Assembly (NCBI GenBank): GCA_002469805.1
Contig: DKNW01000011.1
Span: 1-15,488 of the forward strand
Reading direction: 5' to 3'
Length of the DNA: 15,488 nucleotides
Source of the DNA: Rhodobiaceae bacterium UBA7378
GTDB taxonomy: Bacteria > Pseudomonadota > Alphaproteobacteria > RS24
Positions 1 through 7,379 of this stretch are shown here, piece by piece; within the stretch, counting starts at the first letter, position 1; each line of letters begins with the position of its first letter. A program made the translations under genes and the position numbers. The notes under the pieces were generated by a model. It made no database searches and had not been told where the DNA came from. It saw only the letters and a list, made by a program, of their open reading frames with translations.

Positions 1-163
1 ATGATTGCACGTCGGCAAATGCACGGTTGGCGGGAATGAGCAGCGGTTGAACCTTCATCCATCGCGCAACGGCGTCGAGATAAGTGTGGTTAACCGACTG
101 CCCGGTGCCGCCCGCATGCTCGCGGCGGTTGCAAATAATTGCCAGTAATGGGGTCTTCGCCAT
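1..163 (-). CDS. Peptidase C26 / gamma-glutamyl-GABA hydrolase-like protein, N-terminal part (runs off left edge)
   Basis: Reading the minus strand from an ATG at 163 gives 54 uninterrupted codons up to the window edge. The start is MAKTPLLAIICNRRE, followed by QSVNHTYLDAVARW and PLLIPAN. This is the usual beginning of class I glutamine-amidotransferase-like hydrolases of the peptidase C26 family (PuuD type): a first beta strand ending in a Cys/Asn/Arg turn, then a Y-x-x-A-V helix and a P-L-L-I-P strand. Family members cleave gamma-glutamyl amides such as gamma-glutamyl-GABA in the cytoplasm during polyamine or amine breakdown. A good ribosome site (AGAAGG, about 5 bases upstream) supports the start. 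The catalytic Cys-His-Glu residues lie outside the window, so activity and exact substrate cannot be judged. The gene is divergent from the first Sel1-repeat gene. Confidence 0.72.
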   Translation of the reverse strand, partial: MAKTPLLAIICNRREHAGGTGQSVNHTYLDAVARWMKVQPLLIPANRAFADVQS

Positions 164-177
164 GCGCGCCTTCTAAA

Positions 178-207
178 TTGCCAACTAAATGTAATTTAGG
201 ATATCAT
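178..207 (+). promoter_or_regulatory. Putative sigma-70-type promoter for the first Sel1-repeat gene
   Basis: TTGCCA (178-183) and TATCAT (202-207) are separated by 18 bases, and each matches the housekeeping consensus at five of six positions. Transcription would start near 214, inside the divergent gap between the C26-type gene and the Sel1 gene. That falls downstream of the ATG codons at 139, 148 and 211 and so favours translation from the ATG at 250. It is a prediction from sequence only. Confidence 0.4.
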
Positions 208-249
208 TTGATGCCAGAAAAGGTTCAAAAACTAGGTTGGAAATTCGAT

Positions 250-846
250 ATGTTCAAATTTGGCGTTTTTGCTAAGACGATTTTGATCGCATTTGTAGTG
301 TCGACAGGTGCGGTCGCGAATAACGAAGAAGATGGGCATGATTTGTTCCGGCGTGGCCTTTATGAAGAAGCGATCGGGCATTGGGAGATGGCGGCCAAGC
401 AAGGTGACGCCGATGCGGCCTATCGTTTGAGCGTAGAGTATTCGAACGCGATCGTCGTTAAACGAGATATGAAAAAGGCTTTTGATTATCTGCAACAGGC
501 AGCGAACGACGACCATCCAGCTGGCTTGCAGGATTTGGCGTCGCTGTATGACGAGGGCATTTTCTTTGTGAAACAAGACCGCGAGCGCGCAGCCCAGCTG
601 TATTTGAAGGCCGCTCGGCTTGGAAATTCGGCGGCGATGTTCAATGCTGCGTCAATTTTAGAACGCGGTGAGGCAGGTGTCGCACAAGACCGCATCGAGG
701 CATATAAATATTATGTTCTGTCGCGAGATGCCGGGTTTTACCCATTGGCAGTAGAGGCCCTGATGGATTTATCTGCTGTAATGTCGCCGGATGAGTTGGC
801 CGAAGCAGAAATACGTGCCGAACAGTTCAAACCCGCCCTAAAATAG
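250..846 (+). CDS. Secreted Sel1-repeat (TPR-like) protein, copy 1
   Basis: This 198-residue protein consists of a signal peptide plus Sel1-like repeats. The chosen start (MFKFGVFAKTILIAFVV) gives a lysine-containing n-region, a hydrophobic core and an A-V-A cleavage site near residue 23, so the mature protein should lie in the periplasm. In-frame ATGs at 139, 148 and 211 are rejected: the first two overlap the divergent C26-type gene, and all three lie upstream of the likely transcription start. The mature part holds about four helical-pair repeats with the Sel1 signature A-x-x-x-Y/W-x-x-A-A-x-x-G, seen in the HWEMAAKQGD, YLQQAANDDH and LYLKAARLGN stretches. Sel1 proteins usually act as scaffolds, and no enzyme motif is visible. 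The next gene is a clear tandem paralogue. The precise partner or role is unknown. Confidence 0.78.
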   Translation: MFKFGVFAKTILIAFVVSTGAVANNEEDGHDLFRRGLYEEAIGHWEMAAKQGDADAAYRLSVEYSNAIVVKRDMKKAFDYLQQAANDDHPAGLQDLASLYDEGIFFVKQDRERAAQLYLKAARLGNSAAMFNAASILERGEAGVAQDRIEAYKYYVLSRDAGFYPLAVEALMDLSAVMSPDELAEAEIRAEQFKPALK

Positions 847-936
847 GGGCTGAAAAGCTGTATTGATGCGATTACGTTAAGCACGAAATATCACCGACTT
901 GTAAACAAGACGTGTAAAAAAAAGAGGATCCGAACG

Positions 937-1521
937 ATGAAAGCATTCTCCATCATAATAATAATGGCATCACTGGGACTGGCTGGTCCGGCTGTAGCTT
1001 TAAGCGAGCGTGAAGGGCAGGATATTTATCAGCGCGGCCTCTATAAAGAAGCGCTAGAATATTGGAAGAAAGCTGCCGCCGCGGGCGATGCCGGATCTGC
1101 GTATCGGTTGAGCGAGGAATATTTCGATGCCAAAATTGTGGTGCGTGATATTGAGCTGGCAACCCAATATCTCGAACAGGCAGCTAAGAAAAATGATCCC
1201 CGCGCGCTAACTGATCTGGCTGCCATGTATGATTATGGCACTGGCGTGACCCAAGATCGCGCGCGTGCTGGCGAACTTTACCTGCGTGCCGCTAAACTCG
1301 GCATGCCAGCTGCTATGTTTAACGTGGCTTCTATGCTGGAAACGGGCGAGGGTTTAGCACAGGACAAAATTGAGGCGTATAAGTTTTATCTGCTGTCACA
1401 TGATCAAGGTTTTGCGCCTTTCGCACGCAAGGCACTTGAAGAAATGGCCGATAAAATGACGCCCGAACAGGTTGCTGACGCAGAGTCGCGGGCTGATAAT
1501 TTCATTCCGAGCTTGAACTGA
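937..1521 (+). CDS. Secreted Sel1-repeat (TPR-like) protein, copy 2
   Basis: This 194-residue protein has a signal peptide (residues 1 to about 21, ending P-A-V-A) and Sel1-like repeats. It aligns along its whole length with copy 1: GLYKEALEYWKKAA against GLYEEAIGHWEMAA, then AAMFNVASMLETGEG, IEAYKFYLLSHDQGF and a shared C-terminal segment ending in a Phe-x-Pro-x-Leu pattern. The pair is therefore a tandem duplication whose members have diverged considerably. A purine-rich ribosome site (AAGAGGA) sits 8 bases before the ATG. The 90-base gap from copy 1 shows no convincing terminator, so co-transcription is possible. The last 20 bases overlap the end of convergent metC. A periplasmic scaffold or assembly role is inferred from the repeat family; the specific function is unknown. 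Confidence 0.8.
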   Translation: MKAFSIIIIMASLGLAGPAVALSEREGQDIYQRGLYKEALEYWKKAAAAGDAGSAYRLSEEYFDAKIVVRDIELATQYLEQAAKKNDPRALTDLAAMYDYGTGVTQDRARAGELYLRAAKLGMPAAMFNVASMLETGEGLAQDKIEAYKFYLLSHDQGFAPFARKALEEMADKMTPEQVADAESRADNFIPSLN

Positions 1522-2668
1522 GTACATAACCGGCACGGGTGAACCCGTCGGCAAGGTCGGCTTTGAGGTCGTCGACATCCTCAAGGCCGATATGCAGGCG
1601 GAGGAGCTGGCCGGTTTCTTCATATGTTTCGGCTGTGCGTTTTACGGCAGCCGGAACGATAAGGCTTTCAAAGCCGCCCCAGCTGTACCCCATGCCAAAC
1701 AGACGCATATTATCGAGCATGGCGGCCAGTTGGTCTTCTGAGCACGGCGCGAGCCGAACGGCAAAAAGGCCGCTTCCCCCCTTGAAGTCGCGTTTCCAGA
1801 TGTCATGCCCGGGCGCACCGGGCAAGGCTGGATACAAAACATCTTGCACAAATGGCAAGCTATTCAACCATGTCGCAATATCCAGTGCATTGCGTGCATG
1901 TTGCGCGAGGCGCGTTGGCAGCGTGCGCAAGCCCCGCAATGCGAGATAGATATCATCTGGGCCAGCGCAATGACCAAGTTGGGCGTGGGTGTCTTTCACA
2001 CTTTCCAATGTGGCGTCATTGGCTGTTACCGAGCCCAAAAGTGCATCGGCATGTCCGACCACATATTTGGTCAGGGCTTGCGCCGACAAATCTATGCCAT
2101 GGGAAAACGGATCGAAATACAACGGTGACGCCCATGTGTTGTCGATGGCCGTTTTAACATTATGGGTTTTGGCAACCGCGCATATGGCGGGAATGTCCTG
2201 GACGTCGAATGTTTGCGACCCGGGGCTTTCGGTAAAAATAAGTGATGTGTTATCGCGCAGCTTGTCCACAATTCCTGCGCCAATGTTCGGTGCATAATAC
2301 TCGGTTTCGATGTTCATTTTGAGCAAAAACGTATCGCAAAGACGCCGCGTGGGGGCGTAAGCGCTGTCGACCATTAAAATATGATCGCCGGCTTTGACGA
2401 CGCTTAAAATCGCCAGCGCGACGGCAGAGGCACCCGATGGTGTCAGCACGCAACCCGCGCCGCCTTCAATTTCCGTAATCGCAGTTTCTAGCGCGCGGCT
2501 TGTTGGCGTGCCGGAGCGCCCATATTTATAGGTCATGGGCACGCGTCCGCGTATCGCATCCAGTGACGGATAAAGGATGGTCGACGCATGGTAGACCGGT
2601 GTATTTACCGCACCGTGATGCGCTTCGGGGTCGCGGCCCGTTAAAATTGCCTTTGTTTTATCTTTCAC
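1502..2668 (-). CDS. metC: Cystathionine beta-lyase (PLP-dependent Cys/Met metabolism enzyme)
   Basis: This 388-residue cytoplasmic enzyme of the Cys/Met-metabolism PLP family cleaves cystathionine to homocysteine, pyruvate and ammonia in methionine synthesis. Visible hallmarks are VNTPVYHASTILYP near the start, YKYGRSGTPT (residues 47-56, Tyr and Arg binding PLP phosphate), the TPSGASA glycine/serine loop, AIDNTWASP with Asp176 facing the pyridine nitrogen, and the Schiff-base lysine K201 in QALTKYVVGHAD. Length is normal for the family. The start is a GTG at 2668: an in-frame TAA lies just upstream and AGGA sits 9 bases before it, whereas the nearby ATG at 2678 is out of frame. The gene is divergent from aapJ. 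From memory, a metC neighbour of the aap operon is known in Rhizobium leguminosarum, which supports the assignment. Cystathionine gamma-synthase or another family member remains possible, but the gene context favours the lyase. Confidence 0.87.
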   Translation of the reverse strand: MKDKTKAILTGRDPEAHHGAVNTPVYHASTILYPSLDAIRGRVPMTYKYGRSGTPTSRALETAITEIEGGAGCVLTPSGASAVALAILSVVKAGDHILMVDSAYAPTRRLCDTFLLKMNIETEYYAPNIGAGIVDKLRDNTSLIFTESPGSQTFDVQDIPAICAVAKTHNVKTAIDNTWASPLYFDPFSHGIDLSAQALTKYVVGHADALLGSVTANDATLESVKDTHAQLGHCAGPDDIYLALRGLRTLPTRLAQHARNALDIATWLNSLPFVQDVLYPALPGAPGHDIWKRDFKGGSGLFAVRLAPCSEDQLAAMLDNMRLFGMGYSWGGFESLIVPAAVKRTAETYEETGQLLRLHIGLEDVDDLKADLADGFTRAGYVLSSSSE

Positions 2669-2728
2669 CTGTTCCCATCCTGAAGTTTACTGTTTAGGAT
2701 TGTAACGGAATAATTCAAAGAGGTCGCC
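2669..2728. promoter_or_regulatory. Divergent metC / aapJ control region
   Basis: Only 60 bases separate the two start codons, so the promoters must overlap each other or extend into the coding regions. On the plus strand TTTACT (2686-2691) and AATAAT (2709-2714) are 17 bases apart and resemble a promoter. However, the predicted start near 2721 would fall inside the aapJ ribosome site (AAAGAGG, 2718-2724), so this pair is doubtful. No clear operator or riboswitch fold was recognised. Confidence 0.25.
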
Positions 2729-3757
2729 ATGAAGATGCTTTCATACAAGTTTCGCGTGTTTGTCGTTGTTATCTGTGCGTGTGTGTTTTCCCAAGGTGCC
2801 GTTGCCGCAGAAACATTGTCAATTGTCAAAAAACGCGGGCATATGCAATGCGGCGTTAGTCAAGGTTTACCCGGCTTTTCAAATCCCGACGATAAAGGCA
2901 ACTGGGTTGGCATGGATGTCGATATTTGCCGCGCCGTTGCCGCGGCGGTTTTTGGTGATGACACAAAGGTAAAATTTACACCGCTTTCGGCCAAGGAACG
3001 TTTCACCGCGCTCCAGTCGGGTGAGGTGGATATGTTGGCGCGGAATACGACTTGGTCGATGCACCGCGATACGGCGTTGGGCGTCGATTTTACCGGCGTT
3101 AATTATTATGACGGGCAAGGCTTTATGGTGCGCAAGGAGTTGGGCATTACAAACTCGCTTGAGTTGGATGGCGCATCGTTGTGTACGAATTTAGGCACGA
3201 CGACGGAGTTGAACGCTGCCGATTATTTCCGCACGAATAATATGGAATATGAGATTGTTGCTTTCGAGAAGGCCGACGAAGCCGTAGCCGCCTATAATAC
3301 TGGTAGGTGCGATGCGTATACGACTGATCAGTCTGCACTCTACGCCCAGCGACTGAAGCTGACAGAACCGGGGGCGCATATCGTTCTGCCCCAAATTATT
3401 TCCAAAGAACCGCTAGGACCTGTTGTACGGCAGGGCGATAACCAGTGGGGCGACATTGTACGCTGGTCACATTTTGCAATGGTCAATGCCGAAGAATTGG
3501 GCGTGACATCCAAAAATGTCGACACAATGAAGACAAATAAAAACCCCGCTATCCGACGCCTGCTGGGGGTCGATGGCACGTTTGGTACGAATATGGGCAT
3601 CAGCAATGACTGGGCTTACAATATTATTCGTACCGTCGGTAACTATGCGGAAACCTTTGAACGTAATGTCGGCAAGTCAACACCGCTTGGCATTGCGCGT
3701 GGGGTGAATGCACTGTGGACGCAAGGCGGCCTGCAATACGCGCCGCCGGTCAGATAG
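2729..3757 (+). CDS. aapJ: General L-amino acid ABC transporter, periplasmic substrate-binding protein
   Basis: This 342-residue family 3 solute-binding protein captures a broad range of L-amino acids in the periplasm and delivers them to the AapQM membrane channel. A signal peptide covers residues 1 to about 26 (KFRVFVVVICACVF core, A-V-A cleavage). The mature part shows the AapJ pattern: VKKRGHMQCGVSQG, GFSNPDDKGNWVGMDVDICRA, a lobe-crossing ARNTTWSMHRD segment, VNYYDGQGFMVRK, and Cys residues at conserved AapJ positions including ASLCTNLGTTTE. Its length of about 340 residues is typical of AapJ and longer than the usual 250-280 of simpler polar-amino-acid binding proteins. AAAGAGG lies 4 bases before the ATG. 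It is the first gene of a four-gene operon and should be the most abundant product. Confidence 0.93.
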   Translation: MKMLSYKFRVFVVVICACVFSQGAVAAETLSIVKKRGHMQCGVSQGLPGFSNPDDKGNWVGMDVDICRAVAAAVFGDDTKVKFTPLSAKERFTALQSGEVDMLARNTTWSMHRDTALGVDFTGVNYYDGQGFMVRKELGITNSLELDGASLCTNLGTTTELNAADYFRTNNMEYEIVAFEKADEAVAAYNTGRCDAYTTDQSALYAQRLKLTEPGAHIVLPQIISKEPLGPVVRQGDNQWGDIVRWSHFAMVNAEELGVTSKNVDTMKTNKNPAIRRLLGVDGTFGTNMGISNDWAYNIIRTVGNYAETFERNVGKSTPLGIARGVNALWTQGGLQYAPPVR

Positions 3758-3770
3758 CCGATAGGATTAG

Positions 3771-4952
3771 GTGATCGATAAATCAATCATACAGCGCTGG
3801 CGCGCGCGCGTCGGGCAGCGGGATGTGCTTGCGCAGATCGCGGTTGCGGTTGCACTTTTTCTGGCGGTTTACTGGCTTATCGACAATGTCGTGTCCAATC
3901 TGGAACGTCAGAATGTTGCCTCCGGTTTTGGGTTCTTTAACGAACGCGCCGGGTTCGGCATAAACCAAACACTGATTAATTACTCCGAAGATAGTAGCTA
4001 TGGCCGCGTGCTGATGGTCGGCTTGTTGAACACGCTTTTGGTGTCAGTCATCGGCATCGCGTTGGCATCATTGCTTGGTTTTTTTATCGGTATCGGGCGG
4101 TTGTCGCAAAACTGGCTGATCAACCGCTTGGCGCTGGTATACATCGAAATATTTCGGAACGTGCCGCTACTACTGCAAATCATGTTTTGGTATTTCGGTG
4201 TGTTGCGCAATCTGCCCAGCCCACGCAATTCTTTCACCGCTGGTGATGTCGTTTTCTTCAATAATCGCGGGCTCATATTGCCCGCGATTGAGGCCGGGCC
4301 GGGGGCCATTTGGTATGGGTTGGCGTTGCTTGCGGGGATTGCTGCGGTTTTCTGGTTCAAACGACGGGCCAAGCAAGCGCGGTTTGTAGCGGGTGAAATT
4401 CTACCGGTTTGGCGGCCGGTCGCGCTGGTGCTGGTGGTTGCCCTGATGATGGCGTTTCTGCTTGCTGGCGTGCCGTTTTCGCTGGAAATACCAGTTTTGC
4501 GCGGCTTTAATTTTCGTGGAGGTATTAGCGTTATTCCCGAGTTTGTCGCGCTAGTGTTGGCGCTTAGTCTTTATACGGCTTCGTTTATCGCGGAAATTGT
4601 GCGCGCCGGTATCCAGTCCGTTGACAAGGGACAGCGCGAGGCGGCAGCGGCGCTCGGCTTGAGCAATACGCAGGCGCTTAATCTTGTTCTCGTGCCCCAA
4701 GCATTGCGGGTCATCATTCCGCCGCTGACAAGCCAATATCTGAATTTGACTAAAAATTCGTCTCTAGCCGTGGCTATTGCGTATCCCGATATTGTTTCGG
4801 TATTCGCCGGTACAACGCTGACGCAGGTTGGACAGGCGGTCGAGATCATTCTCGTGACTATGTTGATTTATTTGTCGCTCAGTCTGCTGACCTCGTTCAT
4901 CATGAATTGGTACAATGCGCGTGTGGCGCTGGCGGGGGGCTCGCATGGCTGA
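3771..4952 (+). CDS. aapQ: General L-amino acid ABC transporter, permease subunit AapQ
   Basis: This 393-residue inner-membrane permease pairs with AapM to form the channel. It has an N-terminal membrane helix (about 20-40), a periplasmic segment, and further helices in the HisMQ-type fold. The cytoplasmic EAA loop, which docks the ATPase, is clear at about 290-310 (EAAAALGLSNTQALNLVL) and continues into PQALRVIIPPLTSQYLN and LTKNSSLA. The large insertion between the early and late helices is normal for AapQ, which is longer than HisQ-type permeases. Translation starts at a GTG: a TAG immediately precedes it in frame, and AGGA lies 4 bases upstream. The gene sits 13 bases after aapJ and ends overlapping aapM by 8 bases, which suggests coupled translation of the two permease subunits. 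Confidence 0.93.
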   Translation: MIDKSIIQRWRARVGQRDVLAQIAVAVALFLAVYWLIDNVVSNLERQNVASGFGFFNERAGFGINQTLINYSEDSSYGRVLMVGLLNTLLVSVIGIALASLLGFFIGIGRLSQNWLINRLALVYIEIFRNVPLLLQIMFWYFGVLRNLPSPRNSFTAGDVVFFNNRGLILPAIEAGPGAIWYGLALLAGIAAVFWFKRRAKQARFVAGEILPVWRPVALVLVVALMMAFLLAGVPFSLEIPVLRGFNFRGGISVIPEFVALVLALSLYTASFIAEIVRAGIQSVDKGQREAAAALGLSNTQALNLVLVPQALRVIIPPLTSQYLNLTKNSSLAVAIAYPDIVSVFAGTTLTQVGQAVEIILVTMLIYLSLSLLTSFIMNWYNARVALAGGSHG

Positions 4953-6051
4953 GTGGACGCCAAAGCCGGCGCGCCCGGCACCCGCCAGTACGGTTGGCTT
5001 TGTTGGTTGGGCACGGCGTAATCTGTTTGCCACGCCAGGCGATGTCGCCCTGACGCTTTTTGGATCGGTGTTTATTATTTGGCTCGGGGGCGTGCTGATC
5101 GACTGGGCTTTTATTAATGCAAGTTTTTCGGGCGACGACCGCACAGCCTGTTTGAAGCCAGTACAAGGGGCATGCTGGCCGTTTATCGATGCCAAGTTGG
5201 GGCAGTTTATTTATGGTCGTTACCCAGAGGCCGAAACATGGCGCGTTAATCTCGTATTCTTTTTCGGGCTGGCGGGGCTTGTACCCATGCTTGTCCCGTC
5301 GGCACCGTTCAAATCGGCAAACATATTCTTTCTGCTGGGTTTTTATCCGGTGTTTGCTTTTGTGATGTTGACCGGCGGCATGTTCGGTCTGGTACCGGTC
5401 GAGACAACTGATTGGGGCGGGTTACTGGTGACACTTGTGGTCGCGGTTACCGGCATTGCGGCGTCGTTGCCATTGGGTATTTTGCTGGCGCTGGGACGGC
5501 GTTCCAAACTGCCGATCATCCGTTATTTCTGCCTTGGGTTTATCGAAATTTTCCGTGGCGTGCCGCTTATCACTGTACTTTTCATGGCGAGTGTGATGTT
5601 GCCGCTATTTCTCCCCGACGGTGTTAATTTCGATAAATTGATGCGGTGTCTCATCGGTGTCGCCCTGTTTTCATCTGCTTATATGGCCGAGGTGGTGCGC
5701 GGTGGCTTGCAAGCCATCCCGAAAGGCCAATACGAAGCGGCGGCGGCGCTCGGGCTTGGATATTGGAAGACAACGCGGTTGATTATTCTGCCGCAGGCCC
5801 TGAAGCTGGTTATTCCTGGCATTGTCAACACGTTTATCGGCCTATTCAAAGACACCACCTTGGTTCTAATTGTAGGACTGTTTGATTTGCTGGGCATTGT
5901 GCAGTTTCACTTTACCGATGCGAGTTGGGCCACGCCCGAAACACATATTACGGGCTATGTATTTGCGGGGGCCGTGTTTTGGGTATTCTGCTTTGCTATG
6001 TCCCGATATTCGATTTTTATGGAAAACAGGCTGTCGACAGACAGGCAATAG
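4945..6051 (+). CDS. aapM: General L-amino acid ABC transporter, permease subunit AapM
   Basis: This 368-residue inner-membrane permease forms the heteromeric channel with AapQ. It has a Pro/Ala-rich cytoplasmic N-terminus and a first helix at about 35-55. A periplasmic segment carrying DDRTACLKPVQGACWPFIDAK is characteristic of AapM. The transport domain follows, with IEIFRGVPLITVLF and the EAA loop at about 264-284 (EAAAALGLGYWKTTRLII, then PQALKLVIPGI). The ATG at 4945 is preferred over an in-frame ATG at 4915 because it follows a G-rich ribosome site and gives the usual 8-base overlap with the aapQ stop. The EAA loops of AapM and AapQ are similar, as expected for subunits that arose by duplication. 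Confidence 0.92.
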   Translation: MAEWTPKPARPAPASTVGFVGWARRNLFATPGDVALTLFGSVFIIWLGGVLIDWAFINASFSGDDRTACLKPVQGACWPFIDAKLGQFIYGRYPEAETWRVNLVFFFGLAGLVPMLVPSAPFKSANIFFLLGFYPVFAFVMLTGGMFGLVPVETTDWGGLLVTLVVAVTGIAASLPLGILLALGRRSKLPIIRYFCLGFIEIFRGVPLITVLFMASVMLPLFLPDGVNFDKLMRCLIGVALFSSAYMAEVVRGGLQAIPKGQYEAAAALGLGYWKTTRLIILPQALKLVIPGIVNTFIGLFKDTTLVLIVGLFDLLGIVQFHFTDASWATPETHITGYVFAGAVFWVFCFAMSRYSIFMENRLSTDRQ

Positions 6052-6099
6052 GGACTTACTGAGAAGGCACTTACTGAAAAAGTAGTGGGCAAGCAGGCG

Positions 6100-6834
6100 A
6101 TGAGCGAGAAAATTATTCGCATTCAGAATTTGAACAAATGGTTCGGCAATTTTCATGTTTTACGCGACATTAATCTTGATGTCAGCAGCGGTGAAAAAAT
6201 CGTCATTTGCGGACCGTCAGGGTCTGGAAAATCTACGCTTATCCGTTGCATGAACCGGCTGGAATTGCATCAGGAAGGCGAGATTATGATCAATGGCATG
6301 CATCTGGATGGGTCGTTGAAGAACCTCGAAGAAATCCGCAGCGAAGTCGGCATGGTGTTTCAGCAGTTCAATCTGTTTCCGCATATGACAGTTCTTGAAA
6401 ATTGCGCACTGGCACCGATGTGGGTACGCCGAATGCCGCGCGAAGAAGCTGAGGCGCTGGCGCATAAATATTTAACGCGGGTTCGTATTCCGCAGCAGGC
6501 AAACAAATATCCTGGGCAGCTTTCAGGCGGACAGCAACAGCGAGTGGCCATCGCGCGGGCTTTATGCATGAACCCGCGCATCATGCTGTTTGATGAGCCA
6601 ACCTCCGCGCTTGATCCTGAGATGATCAAAGAAGTGCTGGATGTGATGGTCGAACTGGCTAATGAGGGCATGACGATGATTTGCGTAACTCACGAAATGG
6701 GTTTCGCTCGGCAGGTGGCTGACCGCGTTATCTTTATGGATGAAGGCGAGATCGTCGAAGAAAACGTGCCGGAGGCGTTTTTCTCCAATCCGCGCAATGA
6801 ACGCACCAAGCTATTTTTGAGCCAAGTGCTATAG
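6100..6834 (+). CDS. aapP: General L-amino acid ABC transporter, ATP-binding subunit AapP
   Basis: This 244-residue cytoplasmic ATPase dimerises beneath AapQM and powers uptake. All nucleotide-binding motifs are intact: Walker A GPSGSGKST (38-46), Q-loop around Q88, signature LSGGQQQR (141-148), Walker B IMLFDEP with catalytic E166, D-loop SALD (169-172) and switch H198 in VTHE. The order and spacing match polar-amino-acid ATPases such as AapP, GlnQ and HisP. APMWVRRMPREEAE and the C-terminal NERTKLFLSQVL fit AapP particularly well. An in-frame GTG at 6085 would add five residues; the ATG is preferred because it gives the usual compact N-terminus. It lies 48 bases after aapM, the longest gap in the operon. 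That gap holds a small imperfect direct repeat, acttactga(g/a)aa, at 6054-6065 and 6069-6080. Confidence 0.94.
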   Translation: MSEKIIRIQNLNKWFGNFHVLRDINLDVSSGEKIVICGPSGSGKSTLIRCMNRLELHQEGEIMINGMHLDGSLKNLEEIRSEVGMVFQQFNLFPHMTVLENCALAPMWVRRMPREEAEALAHKYLTRVRIPQQANKYPGQLSGGQQQRVAIARALCMNPRIMLFDEPTSALDPEMIKEVLDVMVELANEGMTMICVTHEMGFARQVADRVIFMDEGEIVEENVPEAFFSNPRNERTKLFLSQVL

Positions 6835-6854
6835 CACTCAAGAAATCAAGAGCT

Positions 6855-7376
6855 TCAGCGTTCGTCGTCGATAATTGTCACCTGCTTGCGGCCAACGGGT
6901 TTAAACCCTTGGCGTTGATAAAGCGGCAATGCCGAGGGATGATCCAGCGTGCATGTTTGTATGATGATGCGACTGGGTTCGCGCGCGTAAATATAACCCA
7001 TGACTTGCTCAAGCATGGATGTCCCCAGCCCTTGACCAATGGCGTCACCTATCAGGCCGACAAAGACAATTTCGATTTGCGGAAAAAGTTTGAAGTTTAG
7101 TTCAACAAAGCCGATTGGTTTCCCCAGCTTCTTCAGCGTGAAAATCTCTGTCGAGGGATGATGAATGATTGCCGATAATTGCCGGTCGGTGAGCAGGCGA
7201 CGGTTCACCCAATGCCAATCACGACCTACACTGTCATAGAGCGAACGGTAAGCCGCAATTGACAGGTTCGTTTCACGCGTGAAGGCAACCCCTTCGGGCC
7301 AGAGAAAATTATGCGCGGCCCGCGGAAAGGGCGGCATCATCTCCAAATGGGTAACAGTGGTCTTGTATTTGGTCAT
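6855..7376 (-). CDS. GNAT-family N-acetyltransferase
   Basis: This 173-residue soluble protein has the GNAT fold and transfers an acyl group, usually from acetyl-CoA, to an amine. The acetyl-CoA pyrophosphate loop (motif A) is visible as IGDAIGQGLGTSMLEQVM (Q115, G116 and G118), preceded by the IGFVELNF and IEIVFVGLI strands. Motif B appears as SALPLYQRQGFKPVGR (about 148-163). The acceptor substrate cannot be told from the sequence. The start codon lies only 3 bases after the cysteine synthase stop on the same strand, so the two are very probably one transcript. No strong ribosome site is seen, which points to translational coupling. It ends 20 bases from the convergent aapP stop. It is not a serine acetyltransferase (CysE), which has a hexapeptide-repeat fold, despite its position next to cysK. 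Confidence 0.85.
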   Translation of the reverse strand: MTKYKTTVTHLEMMPPFPRAAHNFLWPEGVAFTRETNLSIAAYRSLYDSVGRDWHWVNRRLLTDRQLSAIIHHPSTEIFTLKKLGKPIGFVELNFKLFPQIEIVFVGLIGDAIGQGLGTSMLEQVMGYIYAREPSRIIIQTCTLDHPSALPLYQRQGFKPVGRKQVTIIDDER

Positions 7377-7379
7377 TGT

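Noticed and set aside
139..249. Long N-terminal extension of the first Sel1-repeat gene (starts at 139, 148 or 211)
   Set aside because: It overlaps the divergent C26-type gene (for 139 and 148), lies upstream of the predicted transcription start, and would bury the signal peptide.
1535..1548. Perfect inverted repeat ACGGGT-GA-ACCCGT just after the second Sel1 stop
   Set aside because: It lies inside metC coding sequence (Gly-Phe-Thr-Arg region), has a 5-6 bp stem and no following T run, so it is not a convincing terminator.
2658..2678. Six-codon minus-strand mini-ORF (ATG at 2678, TAA at 2658) overlapping the metC GTG start
   Set aside because: It has no ribosome site of its own, and its ATG is part of the metC ribosome-site region; more likely chance than a leader peptide.
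2669..2728. Possible SAM-II riboswitch ahead of metC
   Set aside because: SAM-II motifs occur before some alphaproteobacterial met genes, but the gap is only 60 bases, shared with aapJ, and no matching pseudoknot pattern was recognisable.
6835..6854. Terminator between convergent aapP and the GNAT gene
   Set aside because: The 20-base gap has no clear GC-rich hairpin with a T run on either strand.
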